From assembly GCF_963576615.1 (NCBI RefSeq), contig NC_088712.1:19863452-19927451 (forward strand): a DNA stretch of 64,000 nt. Direction: 5' to 3'. Below the pieces are notes generated by a model, which was not told where the DNA came from, did not search any database, and saw only the letters and a list, made by a program, of their open reading frames with translations. Of the stretch, positions 24,301 through 36,300 are shown one piece after another (the first letter of the stretch is position 1; each line of letters starts with the position of its first letter). Source of the stretch: Watersipora subatra. Lineage: Eukaryota; Bryozoa; Gymnolaemata; Cheilostomatida; Watersiporidae. A program made the position numbers and the translations under genes.

Positions 24301-27300
24301 GCAGTTTTTATGAAAACTTCAGCAAATTATGAATGCAATCCCACAATTTTTTAGAAATGTAAGGGTATTTTTAGTTTCTCTAACCATGATGGGTATTACG
24401 TACAATGCTATTAAGTACAATTAAAGAGATCAGATTTCTAATGGGTCCCTTGGAGAGTTTCAGGTGTTGGGATTAGAATACTGTCAAAAAAATTGGACTT
24501 AGCGGTACATGTTTGGTATGTGTCTGCTTTTGTTATTACTATTGTTCACTTTTGCTTTTGTTTCCAATATCTTTGTTGTGTATGACTGGCACTTGATGTT
24601 GTTTGTGAAAATATAGCATGTTTTGCTGGGACTACTGCATAATTTACTTGAGCTCTGTGCATGACCACTTTATGACCCATCATGCATTGCCTTATTGCGC
24701 AATTGATGTAAATTCCATATATGGTCATTCAGGAGTTTTCTAGAAGTTTTGTTTCTGTTTACAAGCATTCGGTACTGCTCAGTAAAAATCAATAACATGT
24801 TAGGAGTTATTCAATCAGGTTAGAAAAATTTGGGGTGACATCCGAAATTATACTTAGTTATGTTCTAAAAATAGATCGATGTTGCTCATTGATCTGGGGA
24901 CAACTGCGCATAAGTGAACAAGTGACTTGGCTATGATTACTAGTCAATAGATAGGCTAACATATGATCTTCCATCAGCAAAAACAAAAAGACTTTATAAA
25001 CATATAAATGTTTTTTAGGTTAAAATAACCAAACATACTCGAGGTACATAAAATGCTATCTTAGATTCATTTTCAGGTTTTCTAATAAATTTAATTACCA
25101 TAAATTAAATACCACTTTGGCCAAACATCGTTCAAAGCTGCATGCAGACAGAAATAACAATTCTATGTTTATATGTGCACTTAGGAGTACATTGATATTT
25201 TGTGAGTACATAATTTAATTCTATAATAATTTTTTTTGCAATATTTCTCCATTTATTTTTCTAAAGAACGTATAGAAATTCTAAAATTCCTAAAAAAATG
25301 AATGTAAGAGTTTTATCACAATTATGGCAAGACCTTTTAGCAATAAATTAAAAGACATAATGTGACTAGCTGTGAAGGACTTAATTGAAAAACATAAAGT
25401 ACTAGAATATTTGATAGTGACAACCACTGTTATATTTAACAAGATACACTATCTGCTTTTTAGTTACAACAAATATTGGATGAAAAATGTTAAAATTTAA
25501 TTTTACCCCTGCACTTGATGATAATAAAAACAAGTTTACAAAACTTATTAAAATTTAAATGAGAACATGTGGCAACTTTAGTGCTAATTTTCTAAAAAAG
25601 CTTTAGAAATTTTCCAGTCGCTAAGAGCATGGTTATTGTTTATAATTTCTCAATCGAATATTACTAAATTTTTGACAAAAATTAACACAGTTTCTGTTAA
25701 ATAAAATAATTATCAGCTTTGTTTATATTTCTCTTGAACACGTGACACCATGTAGTAAATCCCACTTATAAGAAACAAAACTGCTAAAAATTATTAAAGG
25801 TTAGTTATATCGATTGTATAAAACTTCCATTATTTCAGTCTCTTGCTTTAACCTAATGCCTTTTACAAAAAAAAAATTAAACACATTTGCTTGTACTATT
25901 TTATAATAGAACAAACTATTATAAAATAATGGCACATTATGTAATAGTCTATAGAAAGAAAATATATATTTAAATAACACAACATACCATATAACTACTG
26001 GAACAGCTGGGGTCCAGTAGTGAGTACACCGAATTAGGACCACTACTCAGAATGGTGGTGGTTAAAGTCACACAAGGAAAATTGGTTAAAAAACGCATTC
26101 AATCACAATTATTCCGGTACTTACCCTGGCTATCATGCCAGTATCAACACCAGATAAACACGAAATCTAGAACAACCGGCTGGCAGCAGCAACCTCACTG
26201 TAAGTGGAAAAGCTATCAGATCTATCCAATATGGTAGTAAAAAGCTATCAGATCTGGTAGCAGATCTACCAGACCTACTGAGGTGATACATCGGTAGGTC
26301 TGGTAGATCAACTTAAATCTGGTAAATCAATGTAGCATTAGATTTTTTATGTGTACATTAGATGGATACATGCGGAAAACTATTGTAAAATATTAATCAT
26401 AGAATGATGCATTCAAAAAGTATTCATGTAGTTTTAAGTGCATATATAAACTTAGAATTATTATTTCTGTCTATATGCACCTTTGAGCGATGTTTGGCCA
26501 AAAATAATTATTTCATCTGAAATCTGTGAATGAATCGTAGGTAGCAATTTATGGGAATGCTATTTAAAAACTCATTAGTGGAACATGGCATGGAACAGTT
26601 TTTCGAGACAGGGAACTATCTGTACCTACAGAATTGTGAGCCAGACTATCTCTGTGAGCTTCAGATAATATACAAAGCAAATAATTTCAATCTAACTAGA
26701 TGGTTGTTTTGTGGAGTTACTGAATTCTCTTAGGTTAAACACTTTCCAAACAACAAAGATTCTAATCAATTTTACTTTGGTGACAGTAATGTAGAGCATT
26801 GCTTTTACTTACGATTTCCTTCTTTACCATTCCAGTTCATAGTAATATCTCTGTAAGGATAATCTACATTCCGTCCAAGTAAGCGATATGCCTCAGATTC
26901 AGTAGGGGTTTCATAAAAGAGCATTACTGCTTCCATTTCTTCATCAACTAAAAGCAATTAGCATCAAAACTTGAATAATTAAAGTTGCCTATTGTTAAAC
27001 AATAATAGTATAAACCAAAAAATAATAAAATACAACTTATTAGAACTTCTTGACAAACTATATAATATATATATATCAGTTTGCGCAACTCCATTGACAG
27101 AGTAAAATTTACATGTTAAATAAGAACATTGGATTTATGTTTACTCATAGCATACTTTAAAAGGATTATTTTTTATTATCATCGATGTGTAGTACAAACA
27201 GTAGTGCATGCAATGAAAGACATGACTGTGTAATAAAATGGAAAATTGATGCAATTGATCAACATCCTTTTCTATATCTGAGCCATTGCAGACTGTTGTT

Positions 27301-30300
27301 TTATATGTCAAAATATTGAAATACAAGTTTTACCATGGATATAATTAAAAATACATATTTAATAAACCTAAATGATAAAAGCAAATGTTGATAAACTCAA
27401 ACCTTTTATATGTGGATATCTATTATTAATAATATGAGGTTTTCTTTAATATCATGACAACAATATCAGAAAGAATTTTTTTATCAAAAGTAAAACACTC
27501 CTTTCCATGAATCAGCAATTATGAATAACATTGAAAAAATAAAAACAAAAATACGTGTATGCATTCAGCAGCATTTTAGTAATCTACCACTCAAAGCCCA
27601 TGGCAACAGCAGAACACCAAAGAATAATTATAACAAGTCAAATTATTCAATAGTTTTTCAGGTAATAAGTTTTTTTGTGTAACAAGCCAGAAATAATAAA
27701 AAAACTAAACAATGTGTACTAGAGAGATGGTGAGAGCACCAAAAGATTAAGAGATAAAATGAAATTAAGTTCAGAATAAATTTTTGTGTTTGTACTGAAG
27801 TTGTCACACAGATTTCTGTTCGAAGGTCAATGTTCACGATTAGGCAATGTAAATTTTTCTGCTTGGCTTATGAACCAACAAAATGAGCAAAAAATGTCAA
27901 TATAGTCTTAGTTTCAACCCGTAGTTATTAAACAATCGCCAGCTGTTTTAAAGTGCTGAACTGTAAACAAAGAAAGCAAAAGGGTTAATAAAATGTCTAT
28001 TGAAAAGTTTAGGCCAAAAATTCAAATTCTCTAACTGTTCACTAATGGAAAAACACTAAATTTAGAAACAACCTAAAACTATTAAGAGTTCATGAATGCT
28101 CCTTTATGACCTTGGCCTGTTCCCAATAGCTATTGCTGCCATTAGTATTCCGCTTCCATACTACTATACTGTTGATAATAACAAGACAATAACAACAGCA
28201 ACGATATCACAGCAAAACTATTACTGCTACTACCACTACTAATACTACTATAATTACCACTACTACTGCTACTATTACTTCTACTACGTAGCCTACTGTT
28301 ACTACTACTACTATTACTACTATTACTACTACTACTTTTACTACTATTATTACTACTACTATTATTACTACTACTATTACTGCTACTATTACTACTACTA
28401 TTGTTATATCTCGTTTTGTCAGTTTCTGCTTACCGAAAAAGAGTTGTCTCCTCATTGCTGGGAAATTCGACCTTTGCATTATCTAAGTCGGAACTGCGTA
28501 GGAAATTGCATTATGGTTTGGATCCGCCATCTTGTAATCCACGTTGGCATTCGCTATAGTGTATTTGGCACGATTAGTACGACCAATAATATTGCGTAGC
28601 TGGCCTACGTCACATTGGTATAGCGTGAGTTATTTCTCTTAATAGGGGCAGTGCTGATAAACTCCCCCTGTCACAGTTCTTGCACTCGTTGGTCTTCAGA
28701 TACAACATCTAACCGGGAGATTCAAACTATCCTTCTTTCCTTTTTGGGATGGACTCTCGACCGGTGAAGGCCTCTTCCACGAGACGGTGATCGTCCTACA
28801 CCTTTACTATCAAAATCCGTGCCTGGTCACGGCAGGCTGTGTACATCCAAGAAGGAGTGACCAGTCTGCAGTGGGCGATCACTGATAAAACGGTAAATTA
28901 CTGTTATAACATATTTTCATAATTAATTAGTCGTATTTCTATTAATTCACGCGTCCATAATGTAATAACTATAAGGTTCACACCGTAATATTATTAAGCT
29001 CTGCTTAATAATATTATGTGATAATAATAACAGCCCACGGCTTTCTTTCTCTCGCATGCTCAGCGAGCTGTTAAATATTGTGGTATGAAAAGAATTTAAA
29101 CAACCTACAATTTCAGTTATGAGTAACTGATTTATCCCGATTTCTTTCATATCATTTTGGTGGAGATGCCTGTTCCTTCAACGCGGTACAGGTTATAATA
29201 TATATAAAAGGCTGTTAGAAAAATAAGTTTCATAATGAGTATAAATAAAGAAATAATTTACTAATAGGAATAATTCACTAATTTTCTTTCTGTGCCATTC
29301 CTGGTCTACTACACGAAGGCTTTCGTATCTTCGCTGACCTTACTGGCTTTAGTCTTCATTGTCTCAAACTTGTCGTGAAGTTCTTTTACAGCTAACCGCT
29401 GTTTGGTTTGTTTTACGAAGTATGTGTTTTCGAATCAGATATTAAACATAATTTTGCCCCGTTCTTTAGTGGGTTTATTGGAATTTTTTTTCTTTTCACT
29501 TATTATAATATTGTTCCTTGTTCTTTCACTTTCTTACACGCGGTGTTTCCTCCCTGTAATCAGTGCCGGTTCACTGATTGTTTGCTCGCTTGTCAGCTTG
29601 CATGTTCTCGAACTGATTGTTATCGGTCTCGTTAGTGGCAGTCTTGCCGTAAACCCTACTTTCTTACCCACACCTGCAATCGCGTGGCTGATCACCTCGC
29701 GTTGGTGTTGTGCGTATCGGAGCTCCCCCTTTGCTGGCGTCGTCCCAGCTGTGTTTGTAGTGCCGCTTATTGCGTTGCGCTGTTTTCATTAGGGTTTGTT
29801 AGTGTTGCCTGGTGTTCGTGGGCTCACTGTTTAAAAATTTTGGGAGAAGTATTATAGTGAAATAAAAACTATTACACCGTATTAAAAGCATTATATTGTT
29901 AGAACTATTATAGTGAAGTAATCACTATTACACAGTATTAAAAGCATTATATTGTTATAGTAATACATTAATACGTTCTTTTCATTGAGATAATAATTTT
30001 AATTCTTGCATTATGGCAGAAAGGTTTGATGATGACTTTGACCCCATGGCAGATACAAATCAACTAAACTCACGAAGTAGATTAAATGTTCAAGATAAAT
30101 CAAGTACACATAAGCAGGATACAAGAGCTGATATGAAAAAGGAGATGCTCGAGTTCTGGAAAACTCTTCCCGAGGATTTAAAATTAGAGGTGATGAACCA
30201 TGAACTAGGGTCGGATGCACCAAATCTAAGCGCAGCATCTGCATTTAGAACACCCAGAATGCCAACCCTTTCGCCAACATCGAGCAATCCGTTTATAACC

Positions 30301-33300
30301 CGCAGTAGAGCAAGTATTTCTTCTGCTCCTCCTACGGCCAGTACACGGTTGCCAACCAGGGCACTTCCTACACAACCACCTTCAGTACTCGCTACACAAC
30401 CGCCTTCAGTACTCGCTACACAACCACCTTCAGTATTCGCTACACAACCGCCTTCAGTACTCACTACACAACCACCTCCAGTATTCGCTACACAGCCACC
30501 CTCAGTATTCTCTACACATCCATCTTCAGTAGTCCCTGTACAGCCACCTTTGGCACCAATAGTACTCCCTAACTTCCATGATATGGACAATTTTTCCAAT
30601 GGTCCAGGAGAAAGTTGGGATAGTTTTATTGAAAGGTGGGAGATTAAGATTAGACCATATCGCTTCTCGAGCGAGCAACTGGCACTTACTCTGCCAGATA
30701 GATTTACTGGTGCGGCTTATGCTAAATATAAACGGGTCGTTAGGGCCAACCCTTCACTAATGATTGACTACGTACAGCTTAGAGCTGAATTAAACAAACT
30801 TTTCACTGTCCATACTAATCTTCAGGGGCGTGGTTTATACTCTATCCAACAAGGTCGCCGAACTGTCGGTGAATATTATGCCGAACTCTCCTCGCTTGCC
30901 GACACAGCGTATGGCAACGTACCAGAGGCATATCGTGACACTTTCGTTGTAGACATTTTTATTCAAGGACTTAGAGAATCTATTAAGAAAGGACTTATGT
31001 TTAAAGGTAAAATGACCCTTTCTCAAGCGCTGCATGAAGCTGAAGTTGTCGAGCTTGCAGAATTACAAAATAAAACCCCAGCTAAAATAATGTCTGTAAA
31101 CGAAGTTAACTCAGTCGAACCTCTTCTCGCTCCCTTATGTAATCAAATCAAGGATTTGAAGCTCTTGGTGGAAAAACAGGCAGGTAACCCAGTAGCTCAA
31201 CGTAATCACCAGCCTCAACCACCATATCGGTCTAGTTATGGTAGTAATCACCGTAGACCACAGGATAATAATAAACCTCGACAGTTCTCAAACAACTTTC
31301 AACCACGACCACGTACCCAAAGTTACAACTCGCAGAGTCAATCGCAATCTTTCAGAAATATATCTAATCGTGGTCGCTCGCAAAGACCTTCTTATGGTCG
31401 TCCACAACAACCGCAATCGGCGGAAAGACTTAGATCTAAAAACAATCAATCTAACAATGGCTGCTGGACATGTGGTTCACGGAATCATTGGTCGAGAGAG
31501 TGTCCTAAGAAACATGTAAACGCTGTCACTGCTACTGCTGATGGACTCGAACCACAACAGTATGCGGAGTTTCTTCTTACTCAACCTCAAGAAATGGATG
31601 ATTTGAAAGTCAACGCTGTTGAGGTCGTTTCAAATCCACCTTTGAGGAAACCATCTTCACGTGGTACTGGTTCGAAACTATCACCTAAGAATAGTTTCAT
31701 GCTCACCCTTCTTACAGTCTGTGCTCTGTTTTCTGGTACTGAATCCGCACGGATCATCCTTCCTGATAACCCGATGATTTGCGGTTCTACTCCAAAAGCT
31801 GCTCACATTTACAACATAACTCATGAATACCCTTGCACATCCAATGCAACGAGCAATAATCATACAGTCCCTCAAAACATGAACATACAAGTATATCAAA
31901 AGAACATAGTAGAGTGGCAATCAGAAGCCTATCAGTGTGCAAAGTTTAAGGACAAAATAGCTACCCAAATTTCTTTCTTTACAGATATAAAATCCCGTAC
32001 TGCTACAACTGAACGCATACCTGTAAGCAGAGAGGAATGTGAAAGGATGATAACACACAAAACTTGTTCTGCTGGTTCTTTAATTGGTTCTAATGGTGTA
32101 TATGTTACTCAAAATTCTGCCAATGCATCCTACCAATACTGTTGTAAAGAACATACTTTTGAAGCTGATCAATGTAGTGTCATTGTAACTTCTGTCTTTA
32201 AGAAACACAATGTAGAAGTCTTTGAGTCACCCGCAGGTGATGTTTCGCATTGTCGTTATGAACATGGTAGCTGTTTACTTTCAGATCAATCGATACTTGT
32301 ATGGGAAACTAATAAGGAAAGTTATTGTGAATACGAAAAATGGTACACGATAAAAGGGAAATTGTATGAAGACCATTTTGTCAGTAATGATCGCAACTTG
32401 GCTCTAACTTTCCACACATACGGGTTTCTGTCATTCATTAACTGTAAAGGAAACAAAACTAGTCTCTCTGATCAAGGGGTCATGATATCTTTTCTTGATA
32501 CTGTCAATTTTACTACGATAGCTCAGAAAATTAAGGCTGATTACACTGCTTGGGGTGATGATGTAGTACTTTTGAATGCCATGTTGCAAGGATTAGCAGG
32601 AGAAATGCATAATAACCTGATAGAGCAGTTCTGGAACAGTTACTATTATACATGCCACCTTCTTTCACAAACTTTAAAAATAATCACTTTGCTTATGGAG
32701 AAACATCCTACAGTCAGTGCTAGGTACATGCTACAAAACCCATACATAATAGCTTCAAGTGGGCCTGGTATTCTAGAAATTTATCCTTGTACCGAATTAC
32801 CTCCTGATCTTTACCGCATTCTTCCAATGTCGGAAAACAATTGTACGCAATTTATTCCCATCGAAGTAAGCATGGGCGGTTCAAAGAGAATTGGATATCT
32901 AGATCCTATAGAAAACGTTGTCCACAAAGATACCCACACTGTTGACTGTTCCTACATAGACAGAGTGATCCTTAGACTAAATGGTAGTACGTTACGTTAT
33001 TCACGAACTGGTGACTTTTCTGCTTTGACTAATGTTTCTAGACTTCGTCTCCCTGACATTCAATTAGGCATACAGCCTATTAAAATCCATGAAACTGTTT
33101 ATAGCACTGCTCATCGTTTAAACTGGCATGAATTAAGTAACCACCAAAGTCTAAATACCTTGTTAGCAACTTTAGACCGCCAAAGACAAGTTCTGGAAGC
33201 TATGGGCGTACAAAGTTCACCACATCATACTTTAGAACATAATGTTATAGAGTCAAAGGAATCGCTGCTTGGTAATTCCTTATTTGCCTTCCTGTTTGGT

Positions 33301-36300
33301 GGACACGTTGCTTCCGGTTATGAATTATGGTCTTTCTTCTGTAATATCATTGTTTCGATAGTGGCCATAGGTTTTATACTGTACACATTGAGAAAACATT
33401 GTTGTCCGAACTTTCGAGTCACTATACCTCGTCTTGGTAATGGACAGCTTGTAGCTAATGTAGACGTTGAGCGTAATGATGCAGATTGTTCCACTGATTC
33501 TGAGGATGAAGTCGCAGAGACGACTGTCTCTCCTTTAACCCCTCAACAAATAGTGCCAATGGAACCCAATTGTCCAGCCCCTACTGGTCAATCTTACCTT
33601 CCCCCTTTAACATCAACATCTGAGACATGTCATCTCAGGACTCTTCCAACTACTTCAACGGCTACGTACATCCGTCCTCCTGCGTACCAACCTATCTACC
33701 CCAACCTTGCCGAAGCTGAATTGGAACGATGTGATGAGCCGACCAATGATGCTCCTTGGCGCCCATTCAATTGGCCTTCTTTCTACAGGAAGAGTACCAA
33801 ATGACAATTCGGTCAGTCACCTAATCCCTTATCAAAGATCAATATGATTGGCAATCATCAGAAATCTACCCAATGTCAAGCCCTCATATCAGTTATCATC
33901 AATGGTCGAGAATGCATCTCCCTTGCTGATGCTGGTGCTTCTGTGTCTTTACTTCACAGTGATATCGCTAAAGCGCTTCGTTTGAAACTTACTGCTTCTA
34001 AATTGAATGCCACTAGCGTCACCAGTGAATCCTTAAAAATTCTCGGTGAAACCACTGTGAAGGTCTCTGTTGGTTCACAATCTTACAATCAAAGATTGTT
34101 CGTGACTTCTAATATCACCCAAGAAGTGATATTGGGTACTGATTTCTTAAAAAGATTAGGTGATGTGACCTATAACTTCAACAATTGCACTTTCAAATTC
34201 AATAGTACCGTCCTGCCTATGGGCACTCGCAATCAATCTGATTCTGTTTCAGTTCTTAACGCGCTTCAGATCCCTCCTTTATCTGAAGTCGCAGTTGTGG
34301 CTAACGTTTCAACCCCATTTCTTGACGGTCATCAATGCCTTTTTGAAGGTGACAATCGTCATGTTTCTAAGCATTTGTTGGTTGGAAAATGTGTAGATCG
34401 TGTTTCTGGTACTAAAGTTCGTATACCCATTATAAATGTAAGTAAAGAAATACAAGAAATTAGTGTGAATTCGATTGTTGGCACTATCGAACCTCTAGAT
34501 GAGGATGACAATCTTATGACCACTAAGATCAAGATTCATACAAAGGGGAATACAGTAAATGTGAAGAGTATTAAACCTAGTGAGCGTGTGGATCTACGTA
34601 ATACGATGCTGACTGACAACCAAAAAGCTAAACTTTCTGATCTGCTTGATGAATTCAAAGATATTGTCGGTGAAAATATATCTGAATTGGGCAGAACAAA
34701 AATAGTACAGCATGTCATTGAGACCGTACCTGGAACTGTCCCAGTAAGGAGTAGACCTTACAACATCCCTGTTGGTCTCCGTGCTGAGGTCAAAGCCCAG
34801 CTTGATGAAATGCAAAGGCAAGGGTTAATCACTGTCGGTACTGGGGAATGGTCTTCTCCCATTGTTCTGGTGAAAAAGAAAGATAACACCTGGCGTTTCT
34901 GCGTCGATTATCGCAAACTGAACGCTGTAACTGTAAAACACTCTATGGCCCTTTCTTCTATCGATAATGCTGCTGAAATCATGCATGGTAAAAAATATTT
35001 CAGTACTATCGATCTTTGCTCCGGTTTCTTTCAGGTAGCTCTACATGAGTCTTCCCAGGAGAAATCTGGTTTTATAACCCCTTGGGGTCCTTACAAATGG
35101 AAAGTCATGCCGCAAGGTGCTTCGGGTTCTCCTTCCACATTTGCCCGCCTGTCTCTTGCAATTATGGCCGACCTCATCAGTAATGGTAGTAGCTGTGTAT
35201 ATCTTGACGACTGGTTGATGACGTCAAAGGACTTTCCGTCACACCTTCAATTATTGAGAACTGTTTTTACTCGTTTGAGGTTTGCAGGATTGAAATATCG
35301 TCTTTCCAAGAGCTTCTTCTGTCAGAAAGAGGTTTTGTATCTTGGACATGTAATCTCCCAAGACGGTATGGCCGTAGCTCCACATAATGTCAAAAAAATT
35401 GTGGACTTCCCTGCTCCTAAGGACAAGACTGGTGTTCGCAGACTCTTGGGTCTGTTCGGATTTTATAGGAGTTTCATCAAAGGATTTAGCAAAATTGCTG
35501 CCCCTTTGATCAAACTTACTAATAAAGACATTGTTTTCCATTGGGACGAAGAGTGCCAACGCGCCACTGCTGAATTGAAGTCCCACATAACCTCTGCTCC
35601 TGTCCTAGTCTTTCCTGATTTCTCTCGTCAGTTCATCCTTACTACTGATGCGTCAGCTATTGCCGTCGGTGGTGTTCTATCTCAAATAAGAGAAGATGGC
35701 AAAGACCATCCAATCGCCTTCTTTTCAAAAGCTTTAAACAAAGCCGAAAGGAAATGGGACTCTTGTGAACAAGAATTATTCGCTATCCTTTCTGGTGTAA
35801 GGCATTTCAGACATTATTTGCTAAACACAATGTTCCTAATTAGAACTGACAACAAAGCGTGTACGTATGTTCTAAGAAAATCAGAGCTGTCTCCACGGCT
35901 AGCTCGTTGGGCCGTACAACTTGCAGACTATGACTACGAGATTATACACACCCCTGGAAGACATAACCATGTTGCTGACGCTCTTTCCAGAGCTGAAATG
36001 GTTGCTACTATTCACTCTGATTCTCCAGACCCTGTTGAGAGCGAGATGAGTGTAGCTCAAAGTCGAGATTACTACCTAGGTCCGATAAAGTTATTCCTAG
36101 AGAAAGGAAAGTTTCCAGCAGATATGTCTAAACGCAACCAAAGTCAAGTGCGAAAAGACAGCGAAAACTTTCGAATTGTTAACGGTGTTCTGTATAGAGA
36201 TCAAAACTCAAAGTTACTTCTTGCCATCCCAAGTAGCCAGAGAAAAGCTCTGCTATATTCTGCTCATGAATCTCTCATGTCATTACACCCTGGTGTTACG

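Noticed and set aside
26118..26205. Minus-strand segment between CTTACAG and GGTAAGT that looks like a 73-nt exon in intron 2
   Set aside because: 73 is not a multiple of three, all frames contain stops, and the segment is absent from gene C.
28207..28479. Minus-strand poly-Val/Ile frame, and the Ser/Asn-rich and Val-rich frames at 39065-39436 and 51475-51921
   Set aside because: They are translations of the CTA/TTA microsatellite; they change with repeat length and have no unique sequence.
30090..30599. 169-codon Gly/Cys-rich minus-strand frame
   Set aside because: Shadow of the 24-bp repeat inside gag.
31699..33804. Envelope of the gypsy/errantivirus (baculovirus F-like) type
   Set aside because: No basic furin-like cleavage site followed by a fusion peptide was found, so the class I F-like model does not fit; the class remains open.
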